A DNA stretch of 47,793 nucleotides from Sphingomonadales bacterium (lineage in GTDB: Bacteria > Pseudomonadota > Alphaproteobacteria > Sphingomonadales > Sphingomonadaceae), in the NCBI GenBank assembly GCA_017309275.1, contig JAFKLT010000068.1, positions 1 to 47,793 of the forward strand, in the 5' to 3' direction. The position numbers and the translations under genes were made by a program. Every line of letters begins with the position of its first letter. Positions within the stretch are counted from its first letter, which is position 1. The notes under the pieces were generated by a model. The model made no database searches and was not told the DNA's origin. It saw nothing but the letters and a program-made list of their open reading frames with translations. Below, piece after piece: positions 1 to 8,178 of this stretch.

Positions 1-254
1 CCGCTATCGCGCACGTCCGCTTTTGGGCAGCATCTCGCTATCCTAGCATCAGCGCAAAACTGCTTTCCCCATAGCTCAGCCCATGATCACCGCGGTTCGG
101 GCACCGAAGACTTTCTGACGCCTGACGGCGTCCGAAACTCTCAACGTTTCCAGCCTGTCGGCTTTCGGACTGAAAATGAAAGAAGCAGACATTGAGCTTC
201 GCCAAAGCGTCGTCCTTGCGAAAACCGACATTGGTCTGTGCTGGCCGACGGCGG

Positions 255-710
255 CTAGCCGGCAGGAGGCCGGGCAGACGGATCGATCGAACCGAATAGC
301 GTTTCCAGCAGCGGGCATTCCGGGGTCTTGCCATCCGCGCATCGCACGACGGTTTCGGCAAGCACCGACTCCATGGCCTGAAGATCCGCGATCTTGGTAC
401 GAATGTCGGTCAGATGGACCACGGCGACCTCGCGCGCTTCGGTGCATGGGCGATCGCGGTCCTCGGCCAGCCGAAGCAGCGCGCGGATCTCGTCCAGCGT
501 GAAGCCCAGTTCCCGCGCGCGCCGCACAAAGCCGAGCCGCATGAGATGACCATAGCCATAGAGCCGGTGACCGCCGTCGCTGCGCGCAGGCGCGGAGAGC
601 AGGCCAATTTTCTCATAATAGCGGATCGTCTCGATGTTGCATCCGGTGCGCCGCGACAGTGCTCCGATGGGGAGCCGGGGCGCTGTGTCCTGCAGATTTT
701 TCCGATCCAT
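255..710 (-). CDS. merR: MerR-family mercury-responsive regulator
   Basis: A 151-residue MerR-family regulator, predicted to repress the divergent mer genes without Hg(II) and activate them with it. The N-terminal winged helix (about residues 12-80) has the family pattern IETIRYYEKIGLL and GGHRLYG. Three cysteines fit mercury binding: C89 at the start of the dimerisation helix, and C124 and C132 in the C-terminal loop. From memory, Tn501 MerR uses C82, C117 and C126; the first spacing (35) is identical and the second is one shorter here. I chose the ATG at 710 over an upstream in-frame start because it gives the normal family length and leaves the operator outside the gene. The family is certain; the Hg specificity rests on the cysteines and on merTPA next door. 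Confidence 0.93.
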   Translation of the reverse strand: MDRKNLQDTAPRLPIGALSRRTGCNIETIRYYEKIGLLSAPARSDGGHRLYGYGHLMRLGFVRRARELGFTLDEIRALLRLAEDRDRPCTEAREVAVVHLTDIRTKIADLQAMESVLAETVVRCADGKTPECPLLETLFGSIDPSARPPAG

Positions 711-723
711 GCTGAAATACCTC

Positions 724-754
724 TTGAACCTGTAGCCGCTACAGATCCTATCTA
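724..754 (+). promoter_or_regulatory. mer promoter and MerR operator
   Basis: A -35 box TTGAAC (724-729) and a -10 box TATCTA (749-754) are separated by 19 bp, the over-long spacer typical of MerR-activated promoters. Inside it lies a perfect inverted repeat CTGTAG-CCG-CTACAG (730-744). It sits between merR (minus) and merT (plus) and so probably controls both. Confidence 0.88.
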
Positions 755-784
755 GGGTCAACAACGTGATTCGGAGAACAGAAA

Positions 785-1156
785 ATGACCCAGCCGAAAA
801 CGGCTTCCAGACGTGGTGCGTGGATAGCGATTGTTGGAGGAAGTCTGGGCGCGCTCGGCGCGGCCTCTTGCTGCATCGTCCCGCTAGTGCTCTTCACACT
901 GGGCGTCAGTGGCGCATGGATCGGCAACCTGACCGCGCTCGCCCCCTATCAGCCCATCTTCCTGGCGGTGGCGATCGCCTTCCTGGCCGCCGGGTTCTGG
1001 CGGATCTATCGTCAGCCGCGCGTGGTCTGCGCCGAGGGCGAGTGCGGCACGCCTTCCTCCAACCGCTTGGCAAAGACGGCCTTGTGGCTTGCAACGGCGC
1101 TGATCGGACTCGCCGTCCTCTTCCCCTATCTCGCCCCCCTATTCCTCGACCTTTGA
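785..1156 (+). CDS. merT: Mercuric ion transporter MerT
   Basis: A 123-residue inner-membrane protein that moves Hg(II) from periplasmic MerP to cytoplasmic MerA. The vicinal cysteine pair C29-C30 lies in the first membrane helix (motif GAASCCIVPL), and a second pair, CAEGEC, lies in the loop before the last helix. Three hydrophobic segments are visible (about residues 13-36, 48-71 and 93-118), as expected for MerT at near its usual length of about 116. It is the first gene after the mer promoter, with merP starting 11 bases downstream, so the two are cotranscribed. Confidence 0.95.
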   Translation: MTQPKTASRRGAWIAIVGGSLGALGAASCCIVPLVLFTLGVSGAWIGNLTALAPYQPIFLAVAIAFLAAGFWRIYRQPRVVCAEGECGTPSSNRLAKTALWLATALIGLAVLFPYLAPLFLDL

Positions 1157-1167
1157 ACAAGGAGACC

Positions 1168-1452
1168 ATGATGAAGAAGCTTACCCTGTTCGCGGCCGCG
1201 GCTGCGCTGTTCGCATCCGGGCCGGCCTTTGCCGCAATCCGGACCACCACCTTGGCGGTCGAGAACATGACCTGCGTGACCTGCGCTCCCACCGTCAAAA
1301 AGAGCCTGTCGCGCGTACCCGGCGTGACCGCTGTCGAAGTGTCGGCCAAAACGCATACCGCGACGGTCACCTATGACGACGCCAAGACCAGCACCGCGGC
1401 GTTGATCGCGGCGACCACCAACGCTGGCTACCCTTCCCGAGTCCGCAAGTGA
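1168..1452 (+). CDS. merP: Periplasmic mercury-binding protein MerP
   Basis: A 94-residue protein with a signal peptide (MMKKLTLF, hydrophobic core, cleavage near AFA-A at about residue 22) followed by one heavy-metal-associated domain. The metal site is the MTCVTC motif. It captures Hg(II) in the periplasm and passes it to MerT. I chose the ATG at 1168, which follows an AAGGAG ribosome site at the right distance; the reading frame is open further upstream but overlaps merT in another frame and has no such signal. merA begins 10 bases after the stop. Confidence 0.94.
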   Translation: MMKKLTLFAAAAALFASGPAFAAIRTTTLAVENMTCVTCAPTVKKSLSRVPGVTAVEVSAKTHTATVTYDDAKTSTAALIAATTNAGYPSRVRK

Positions 1453-1462
1453 AAGTCGTATC

Positions 1463-2902
1463 ATGAGTGATTGCTGCAATCGGGGCGACGGCTCTCAGGC
1501 CAAGAAGTACGACCTTATCGTCGTGGGCGGCGGCTCGGCTGGGTTCTCGGCCGCGATTACCGCGGCGGAGCAAGGAGCCCAAGTCGCCGTTATCGGTGCC
1601 GGCACCATCGGCGGAACCTGCGTCAACGTCGGCTGCGTTCCTTCCAAGGCGCTGATCCGCGCGGTCGAGAGCATTCACCACGCGAATGCCGCGCCGATGC
1701 GGTTCAACGGTGTCGAGGCCGGGGCACGAATGGCCGATTGGGGCAAGGTGATCGCCGAAAAGGACTCGCTCGTCTCGGGCCTTCGTCAGGCGAAATATGC
1801 GGATCTCCTGCCTCTCTACAATAATATCGCCTACCATGAAGGCACGGCGCGGCTCGTCGAAAATGGCGTCGAGGCCGGTGGAAGGCGGTTCACCGCTGAC
1901 CGGATCGTGATTGCGACAGGTACGCGTCCGGCGGTGCCGGCTATCCCGGGCCTTCCGGACGTCGATGCGCTCGACAGCACTACCGCGCTCGACCTGACCG
2001 AGTTGCCGAAATCGATGATCGTCCTCGGGGGCGGCTATATCGGTGTGGAACTCGCCCAGATGTTCTCCCGCGCCGGCGTCGACGTGACGCTCGTTTTCCG
2101 CAGCCGCCTTCTCCCCGATATGGAGCCGGAGATCGGTGCCGCGCTGACCGACTATCTTTCGAGCGAAGGCATCACGGTTCTGGGCGACCTCGCCTATCAG
2201 TCGGCCCACAAGACGGCGGAAGGGGGCACTGCGCTCACCGTCCTGCGCAACGGGGTCGCCGAAACCATCGTCGCGGAGCGCCTTCTCGTAGCGACCGGGC
2301 GCGCCCCGAATGTGGAGGACCTCGGTCTCATCGAGGCAGGGGTGAAGCAGACGCTCAGCGGTGCCATCATTGTCGATGACCATATGCGAACCTCGGTGCG
2401 CGGCGTCTATGCCGCCGGCGATGTGACGGGCCGAGACCAGTTCGTTTACATGGCAGCCTATGGCGCAAAGATCGCCGCCAAGAACGCCTTGAACGGCGAT
2501 AGCCTGCGGTACGACAATTCGGCCATGCCGGCCGTCGTATTCAGCGATCCGCAGGTAGCCAGTGTCGGCTTCACCGAAGCGCAGGCTATCGCGGCAGGAT
2601 ATGCAACGCGAACCTCGACCCTCCCGCTCGAGAATGTTCCGCGCGCATTGGCGGCTCGCGACACGCGCGGCCTGATCAAGCTGGTTGCGGATGGCCGGAC
2701 CCGCAAACTGCTGGGCGCGCATATCTTGGCGCCGGAAGGTGCGGACAGTATCCAGACCGCCGCCATGGCGATCCGCTGCGGCCTCACGATCGACGATCTG
2801 GCGGAGATGATCTTCCCCTATCTGACCACGGTCGAAGGACTGAAGCTGGCTGCGCAGACATTCGATCGGGATGTGAAAAGGCTGTCCTGCTGTGCAGGAT
2901 AA
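1463..2902 (+). CDS. merA: Mercuric reductase MerA, short form
   Basis: A flavin disulfide reductase (479 residues) that reduces Hg(II) to volatile Hg(0) with NADPH. Seen: the FAD-binding start VVGGGSAGFSAA, the redox-active pair in GGTCVNVGCVPSK (C53, C58), a second dinucleotide fold VLGGGYIGVELA, the FAD motif YAAGDVTG, and the C-terminal vicinal pair C476-C477 (SCCAG) that marks MerA rather than dihydrolipoamide dehydrogenase. There is no N-terminal heavy-metal domain; the protein begins with a short tail carrying its own CC pair (residues 4-5). This makes it a short-form MerA, with MerP the only separate metal-binding domain of this operon. Confidence 0.96.
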   Translation: MSDCCNRGDGSQAKKYDLIVVGGGSAGFSAAITAAEQGAQVAVIGAGTIGGTCVNVGCVPSKALIRAVESIHHANAAPMRFNGVEAGARMADWGKVIAEKDSLVSGLRQAKYADLLPLYNNIAYHEGTARLVENGVEAGGRRFTADRIVIATGTRPAVPAIPGLPDVDALDSTTALDLTELPKSMIVLGGGYIGVELAQMFSRAGVDVTLVFRSRLLPDMEPEIGAALTDYLSSEGITVLGDLAYQSAHKTAEGGTALTVLRNGVAETIVAERLLVATGRAPNVEDLGLIEAGVKQTLSGAIIVDDHMRTSVRGVYAAGDVTGRDQFVYMAAYGAKIAAKNALNGDSLRYDNSAMPAVVFSDPQVASVGFTEAQAIAAGYATRTSTLPLENVPRALAARDTRGLIKLVADGRTRKLLGAHILAPEGADSIQTAAMAIRCGLTIDDLAEMIFPYLTTVEGLKLAAQTFDRDVKRLSCCAG

Positions 2903-2935
2903 GATTGCTCGGTCGCGTCGCGGCGGTGAGATGAC

Positions 2936-3352
2936 ATGAGTAGCCCGCGCGGTTCCGATCCCGCCAGCGGCGCCGGGGATTGGTCGGGTAACTGGCGCAC
3001 GCTTGTCGGGCTCTGGGCTATTCCCGGCCTAGCCATGCTGGCCGCCATGTGGCTGGAACCTACGCCCCGCGCGGTCATCTGGACCGTCATGCTGGCCTCC
3101 ATGGGTGCGGCTTGTATCATGAACGCCAGACGGTGCGGCCGGACTCATTGCCGTTTCACCGGACCGTTCCTGATTGGGATGGCGATACTGGTCGTCGCCT
3201 ACGCGATTGGGATGCTGCCGCTGGGGCCACATGGCTGGGGTATTCTGGGCGGAGTCACGCTTGGCGGGTTTGCCGCTCTGTGGTGGGGCAGCGAACGGGC
3301 ATGGGGCAAGTTCTCGCGTTCCAAAGATAAGGGCGTTTCTCGCAGCTGTTAG
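2936..3352 (+). CDS. Small membrane protein of the mer operon
   Basis: A 138-residue protein with about four hydrophobic segments (roughly residues 22-42, 46-62, 78-97 and 101-118). Between the second and third lies a cysteine motif, RRCGRTHCRFTGP. I do not know a named family for it, but I recall similar short membrane proteins with an RCGRxHC-type motif in mer operons of alphaproteobacteria. It starts 33 bases after merA on the same strand, so it is probably cotranscribed; a role in Hg uptake or in handling thiol-bound mercury is inference only. The C-terminus ends in cysteine. Confidence 0.7.
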   Translation: MSSPRGSDPASGAGDWSGNWRTLVGLWAIPGLAMLAAMWLEPTPRAVIWTVMLASMGAACIMNARRCGRTHCRFTGPFLIGMAILVVAYAIGMLPLGPHGWGILGGVTLGGFAALWWGSERAWGKFSRSKDKGVSRSC

Positions 3353-3480
3353 GTTTCGTGGGAGATCGGACGTCCGGCCACTGCTATAATGGCCCATTTG
3401 CGAACGACTGGTTTTGGGCCACGCGTCGCTGGCGGTGAATGGCCGGGCTTGGGCGCAAAGCCGACCAGTCGTCTTGCCCA

Positions 3481-4394
3481 TCAAACTTGCCAAAGTGGCC
3501 GCTGCAGCCAGTTCGCGGGAAAACCCATCGATCGTATATCGCCCTCGGGATGGGTCGCGATGTGCGCCGCCACATCGGCAAGCCAGGTCGAGTCCGGCGC
3601 CACGGTATTGATGACGTGGCCGATCATGCAGATGCCGTTGTAAAGCTTCGCCGGTGCCTGAGTGGCATTCTGGTCGATGGTCGCCTGTAGGGATTTGGGC
3701 TTTTGCGCGAGCTTCGGAGGCGTAAGGAAGCCCCGGTTCCACAGCCGGCCGTGATGCGCGCAGATATTACGGATGTCGGTCACATGGCGGACCAAGGGCA
3801 CGAGAACGGTCTCCGGAAGACCAAGGGGCGCGGCGATGCGCGTTCGAAGAGCGCGGTCTGCGAGGCTCGAATACCAGCGCGAAAGGTGACCGAAGGACAT
3901 CATTTCTGCGACCATCCAGACCGGCGGCAATGCTGGCAGATCGTAGTTTTGCCGATAATGCTTGATATAGGTCTCGTTCGAACGCCCCACTTCGCCAGCC
4001 AGTTTCGAGAGGCGAAGGTGATAGTCGGTGCGGTCGCTATAAAGACTGGCGTCGAGATAGCTGTGTCCATCGCCAAGCCCAGCCAGATGATAAGCCCAGC
4101 TTCCGCGCAATGCCACTTCGACATGCTCGGTGCCGCGCATCAAGAGGCGCCGGAGTAGCCGATCGAAATCATAGAGGGCGGTGACGCGTTCGAATGTCGT
4201 GCCCGGAAGGAAGCGCGGCCCCGCCTGTCCCTTCGGATGTTCGAAATAGAGCCAGTAGGCGCTCAGCGGTAGTAGCTCACATGGCGGAGCCACGCCTCGG
4301 CCGCCGGCTCGTCGGCAACGATCATGCCGTTTGCCCGGAGGTGAGCGATTTGCTGCGTGTAGGTGAGAGTCGGTTTGGAATAGGCGCGTGACAT
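3481..4394 (-). pseudogene. Abi_2 family HEPN protein, frameshifted
   Basis: An AbiD/AbiF-type abortive-infection protein split by a one-base deletion. The natural ATG at 4394 gives the family N-terminus (SKPTLTYTQQIAHLRANGM, then RHVSYYR) but hits TGA at 4263-4265, after 43 residues. The rest of the family sequence (LSAYWLYFEH onward) continues in the next frame to the stop at 3481. Adding one C near 4266-4268 would restore SYYRLSAYW. The catalytic HEPN motif RNICAHH and the following GRLWNR are intact, so the break looks recent, or it is a sequencing error. A longer frame starting at 4407 yields a nonsense N-terminus and should not be used. Intact members are predicted RNases acting in phage defence. 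Confidence 0.85.
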
Positions 4395-4422
4395 TGACCG
4401 TCGTCATGCGTCAATGGCGCCC

Positions 4423-4482
4423 AAAATAAAAGACCCGCCCAGTGTGCATATCCTTGCGGACAGAGGCCGGGCGGGTGCGATT
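4423..4482 (-). ncRNA. Candidate abiF-type small RNA ending in a terminator
   Basis: On the minus strand a promoter-like pair, TTGATT (4512-4517) and TATGTG (4489-4494), has a 17-bp spacer and would start RNA near 4482. The transcript forms an 8-bp stem ACCCGCCC/GGGCGGGT (4469-4476 with 4433-4440), a loop with an inner TCC-GCAA-GGA hairpin, then CTTTTATTTT, an intrinsic terminator. It stops about 30 nt before the abi start codon. Abi_2 genes are known to be preceded by a conserved small RNA (abiF RNA motif); I infer that this is such an RNA, possibly an antitoxin or regulator. An alternative is a plain leader terminator. Confidence 0.55.
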
Positions 4483-4622
4483 GATGCCCACATAGGATAG
4501 ACAAGCGAACAAATCAATAACAAGCGTTGCAGCGCAACACGAAATAGGACCCTTCCACCCCGGCGTCACGCGAACGAAGGAAGGAGCGTCCCCAAGGCCC
4601 TGCCAAGGGTAGCCACTCCACA

Positions 4623-5549
4623 TCAGGCCGTCGGAATACGGGCCTCCAACTCGGCAACGCGCTCCGAACAGATCGCATGCACCGCGCGGCCGAGCTCCTC
4701 AACATGCGCAGCGAGCCACAGCAGGTCCGCCTCGCCGATGCGATAATGTTTCGAGTAGCGGGCCTTCACATAAGCCTCCTTCAGCTTCTCGAAGCGTGTG
4801 CGATCAGCCTTCAACGTGCGAGGCCACGCATCCACCAACCGCATATCGATCCGTTCCGCCTGCGTTCGCAGGAACCCGAGGTTGTGCACATGCGGTGTGT
4901 AGAAGGTGCATACCAACAGGACGCAATGATAAAGGCTCTCCGCCGCTTGATGAAGAACGAATGACGCCTGCTTGAATGCGCCTTCGGCGCGTCCTGCCTC
5001 ATGCATTTTGAAGAATGCGTTTGCTTGAGGCATCCACTCCTCAAAATATTCCTTCGCCATCGCCAACGCCTGCTCAGGCGTCTTCGGCTTCGGCGTGTGC
5101 AATTCCTTATCGTCAAATTCGTAGAGCGCGATCCCGTCGCGCGCGACGTCCATGAAGAAATAGCGCCCGTGCGCCAGCCCGTCGTTCACCTCCTGCAGGG
5201 TGTGAACGATGAAATTCACCGGCGTGTGCAGTGTCTTGTCGATCGCAAGTTCGCGGGTCAGCCGGTCTTCGAGCTTCGACCAGAAGTCGATCTTGTCGGT
5301 GAGGCGCTTGTCGTTGACGATGATCAGCAGATCGAAGTCCGAGCGATAGCCCTTCGCCGTGTGCGGCTCGTCGACCCAGCCGCCGCGGGCATAACTTCCG
5401 TAGAGGATGACCTTGTCGATCCGGCCCTTCTTCTTCCAGCCCATCGTCGAAAGCGCGACGGCATCCCCGAATTCTTCGAAGATGATCGCCTTCACGCGGT
5501 CGAGCTCGCGCTGCTTGTTGGCCGGGAGATGATCGAGATCTGTACGCAT
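4623..5549 (-). CDS. Fused nucleotidyltransferase-HEPN protein
   Basis: A 308-residue protein joining a minimal nucleotidyltransferase to a HEPN domain. Residues 46-80 carry the polymerase-beta signature: GSYARGG (51-57) followed by SDFDLL with the metal ligands D71 and D73. Residues about 165-295 are an all-helical HEPN-type half, with the AAESLYHC segment, THxL-like HNLGFL, and KARYSKHYRI near the end. As separate genes, HEPN toxins and MNT antitoxins form toxin-antitoxin pairs in which the MNT modifies the toxin; here both are in one chain. The start at 5549 follows GAAGGAACG. It is last in the minus-strand block, 65 bases after the DUF2493 gene. Confidence 0.85.
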   Translation of the reverse strand: MRTDLDHLPANKQRELDRVKAIIFEEFGDAVALSTMGWKKKGRIDKVILYGSYARGGWVDEPHTAKGYRSDFDLLIIVNDKRLTDKIDFWSKLEDRLTRELAIDKTLHTPVNFIVHTLQEVNDGLAHGRYFFMDVARDGIALYEFDDKELHTPKPKTPEQALAMAKEYFEEWMPQANAFFKMHEAGRAEGAFKQASFVLHQAAESLYHCVLLVCTFYTPHVHNLGFLRTQAERIDMRLVDAWPRTLKADRTRFEKLKEAYVKARYSKHYRIGEADLLWLAAHVEELGRAVHAICSERVAELEARIPTA

Positions 5550-5614
5550 CGTTCCTTCCTTCTGTGGTCACAAGCTCGCCCGATGGCAAGCATGGTCGGG
5601 TCCAGATCGACACC

Positions 5615-6556
5615 TCATGGCGCCTCGCGGATGCGGAAATCCCAGACCGGAATGCCGAATGCGCGCGCCTTGTCGACGAGATTGTCCTGGATGCCGGTGC
5701 CCGAGAAGACGATGAGCCCAGTGGGCATGGCGTCGATCATGCGCTCGTTGCGCTTGAAGGGAGCGGCTTTCCGGTCGCGGTTCCAGTCGGGACGGAAGGC
5801 CACCTGCGGCACCTTGCGGGCATCGGCCCAGCAGGCAGCGGCGCGCTCGGCGCCGGTCGGGGTTGCGCCGTGGAGCAGGACCATGTCGGCATGACGGGCA
5901 TGAACCTTGTCGAGCGCCGACCAGATATGCCGATGATCGTTGCACGAGGGTCCGCCGCTGAAGGCGATGCGGGTGCCCTCGGGGATCAGCGCCTTGGCCT
6001 TTTCGCGGAGGCGGCGGTCCATGAAGTCGCGGCTGTCGATCATCGCCGCCGTCATCGCCTGATGGCGGATGCGCGACCCGGTGCGCGGGACCCACGCCTT
6101 GCGGGCGTGAATGCGATATTGGTCGGCAGCGCACTCGCGGAAAAATTCCATGGCGTCGCGCCGCTCGATCAAGGTGATGCCCTCGGCGATTGCGCGTTCG
6201 AGTTCGACCGAACGGATTTCGCTGCCATCCTGCTCGCGCTGGAGATCGCGCTGCGCCGCCTCGTTGCGGTCGAGATCGCGCTCGATCCGCGTGCCAGCGC
6301 CATGGAAGAGATTGACGACGCCCCAGAGCAAATCCTCGAGATCGGGTTCGATCCTGGTGTCGACGAGGCAGCCCGCGAGTGCATCGAAGATGTCGGCGAC
6401 GGCGCCGCCGGCGAGCCGATCATCGGGAAGCGGCCGCCCGTCGGGTTCGTCCTCGAAGGGGCGATAGCCGTAGAGCTGCATTTCCTGGAGGAGATGTGCG
6501 CTGGCGCCGGGCTCGGCGGGCTCGCCGCGTTCGGAAAAGTCTGACAGGTCGCTCAT
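5615..6556 (-). CDS. DUF2493 (SLOG-like) protein
   Basis: A 313-residue protein whose C-terminal third (about 195-310) is a DUF2493/YspA-type Rossmann-like domain: IAFSGGPSCNDHRHIWSALD, then LLHGATPTGAERAAACWA, FRPDWNRD, and GLIVFSGTGIQDNLVDKA. This family belongs to the SLOG superfamily, predicted to bind nucleotides or their derivatives. The N-terminal part is helical and acidic. I chose the ATG at 6556; the frame is open upstream but the translation there is arginine- and proline-rich noise. The gene is a regular member of sphingomonad plasmid and integrative-element cores next to Toprim and ParB genes. The exact biochemical role is unknown. Confidence 0.82.
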   Translation of the reverse strand: MSDLSDFSERGEPAEPGASAHLLQEMQLYGYRPFEDEPDGRPLPDDRLAGGAVADIFDALAGCLVDTRIEPDLEDLLWGVVNLFHGAGTRIERDLDRNEAAQRDLQREQDGSEIRSVELERAIAEGITLIERRDAMEFFRECAADQYRIHARKAWVPRTGSRIRHQAMTAAMIDSRDFMDRRLREKAKALIPEGTRIAFSGGPSCNDHRHIWSALDKVHARHADMVLLHGATPTGAERAAACWADARKVPQVAFRPDWNRDRKAAPFKRNERMIDAMPTGLIVFSGTGIQDNLVDKARAFGIPVWDFRIREAP

Positions 6557-6678
6557 GTCATGCCTCGCTTCTGGTAGCCGCGCCTCTCGCGGCCTTCGCG
6601 GCGACGCCCCCGCGGCGGCGGGTGCGGGTCCGCACCGCGCGGGACGCGCGGCCGAAGCTTCAGCGGAGGATGGCGAGG

Positions 6679-6737
6679 GCGCGGCTATTTTGTTTCGCGA
6701 TGCAAAGGGGCGCAGCCCCGGCGGAAAATAGCCGCGC
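6679..6737. repeat. Long inverted repeat with inner hairpin
   Basis: Perfect 13-nt arms GCGCGGCTATTTT (6679-6691) and AAAATAGCCGCGC (6725-6737) enclose a second hairpin GGGGC-GCA-GCCCC (6707-6719). It lies between the Toprim and DUF2493 genes (both minus). On the minus strand the inner hairpin is followed by TTTG, so it may act as a terminator or a processing site; the outer arms would form a cruciform-capable structure. The rest of the 317-base gap (6557-6873) shows no gene. Confidence 0.75.
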
Positions 6738-6858
6738 ATCCGCCATTGCGGTGCCCGCACCCGTCGCCGCAGTCGCCCTCCAGCGAAGGCCGGAGGTGCG
6801 GCCTCCGCAGGGAAGCAATGGCCAAAACGGTCGGACGTTAGATGAAGCGGTGATCCCG

Positions 6859-6890
6859 ATGTCCGAAATAGCACTATATATTTCGGACAT
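6859..6890. repeat. Perfect 12-bp palindrome at the 3' end of the Toprim gene
   Basis: ATGTCCGAAATA (6859-6870) and TATTTCGGACAT (6879-6890) form a perfect inverted repeat with an 8-bp spacer. It straddles the stop codon (6874-6876) of the Toprim gene. No T-run follows on either strand, so a simple intrinsic terminator is unlikely; it resembles an operator or recombination site more. Confidence 0.8.
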
Positions 6891-7926
6891 GGAAGCGGGC
6901 CGCATCGAGCGGCATCAGCCGGGCGCGAAGCCGGGCCGCCATCTCTTGCCGGCCCATCCGAAGAAGATCGCTGTTGAAATCGTCGAGCCGCGGATCGAGC
7001 GGAACGATCTCGATCCCAAGTGGCTCGGCGCGCTCGATCAAGGTCTTCATCGCCCAGGACCCGGCAGCGTCGTCGTCGCGCGCGACATAGAGACGGCGCA
7101 GCGGTTCGGGGAAATGGATGGCGGCAAGATGCGCCGCCGACAGACCGGCGATCATCGGCATGCCCGGCAGCACCTCGCGTAGCGACAGGATCGTCTCGAT
7201 ACCTTCGCCAGCGGCCATGACGTCCGCAGCGGGTCCGAACCGCACGCCATGCCCAAGGAGATTTCCCATCGCGCGGCGGGGACAGGCGACGGGCGCCTTG
7301 CCTCCCGCCGGATCGAGCCAGGTGCGATGGACGCCGGAGATTTGACCGGCGTCGTCGGTCACCGCGGCGATCATGGCCGGCCAGGCGGCACGGACATCGG
7401 GCGGGTCATCGCTTGTTGCCCGGTAATAGCAGCGCGGATGAAAGCGGATCGCACCATTGCCTGGGTCGATATCGATCCCGCGCGATAAGAGATAAGCAGC
7501 GGCCAAGGTTCCTGATATCGGCTTCGACGCAGCCCAAAGCTGCCGCGCCGCCGCAGGCGTTCCCGTCGACGCCTTGCGCGATCGCGGCGATCGAGACCCC
7601 GCTGGCTGCGGCATCAACATCGGCATGCTCAAAAATCGCCGCGCCTCGGCGAGGGTCTCGCGCAAATCGACGTGACCGCAACTGGCGGCGATGACATCGA
7701 GCAGATCGCCATGTTCGCCGCTCGCGGCATCGGTCCATTTCCCCGCCCGGCCGCGCCCGTCGCCCGACGACGACAAGAGAAGGTAAAGGCTGCGACCGGG
7801 CGTCCCCCGGACATCGCCGACAAGCCAGTAGCGGCCTTCGCGGCGGCCGTTGGGGAGATAGTGGCGGCAGACGGCTTCGGCATTGTCGGCGAGGCGGCGC
7901 GCCAATTCACGGGCTGGACTTTCCAT
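6874..7926 (-). CDS. Toprim-domain, primase-like protein
   Basis: A 350-residue protein of the DUF7146/Toprim type common on alphaproteobacterial plasmids. The N-terminal part contains AVCRHYLPNGRREGRYWLVGD, which recalls the zinc-ribbon-like start of these proteins without its four cysteines; the C-terminal half is Toprim-like, with MAAGEGIETILSL (the conserved glutamate) and LYVARDDDAAG (the acidic DxD part). Related proteins are primase or TraC-like factors that handle plasmid DNA. I chose the ATG at 7926, which follows GGAAGGAGCC; a start at 7992 is possible but has no comparable ribosome site. Catalytic activity is inferred, not shown. It is in the minus-strand block between the peptidase and DUF2493 genes. 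Confidence 0.8.
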   Translation of the reverse strand: MESPARELARRLADNAEAVCRHYLPNGRREGRYWLVGDVRGTPGRSLYLLLSSSGDGRGRAGKWTDAASGEHGDLLDVIAASCGHVDLRETLAEARRFLSMPMLMPQPAGSRSPRSRKASTGTPAAARQLWAASKPISGTLAAAYLLSRGIDIDPGNGAIRFHPRCYYRATSDDPPDVRAAWPAMIAAVTDDAGQISGVHRTWLDPAGGKAPVACPRRAMGNLLGHGVRFGPAADVMAAGEGIETILSLREVLPGMPMIAGLSAAHLAAIHFPEPLRRLYVARDDDAAGSWAMKTLIERAEPLGIEIVPLDPRLDDFNSDLLRMGRQEMAARLRARLMPLDAARFHVRNI

Positions 7927-8178
7927 GCGGGGCTCCTTCCAAGGCCTTGCGCCCGCGCAGATGTCGATCAAAAGGCGATCGGCGATCCGCACGGACAGCT
8001 CGGCACCGGCAGCCCCTGCCAGCGCGTAGAGCGTGATTTTGTCACAAACGGGACTTCAGAATCAAGCATGACCTGCCTGCCCGTCTGGCGGTGGGACCTG
8101 CGGAACCGGCGGCGTCGAAGCCAATCGGATCATGGCGGACACTATCGGTCGGCAGGCTATAACGGCGGATGCCGCGTA
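7927..8178. other. Gap without a convincing gene
   Basis: A 252-base spacer between the M20/M28-like peptidase and the Toprim gene, both on minus. Short open frames here show no recognisable motif. The minus-strand frame upstream of the Toprim start stays open for about 40 codons, so a longer N-terminus for that protein cannot be excluded. Confidence 0.5.

Noticed and set aside
1-254. Gene downstream of merR
   Set aside because: Short open frames on both strands lack motifs and good starts; I see only probable remnant DNA.
4263-4270. Programmed frameshift in the abi gene
   Set aside because: There is no slippery heptamer or downstream pseudoknot at the site, and Abi_2 genes are not known to use one.
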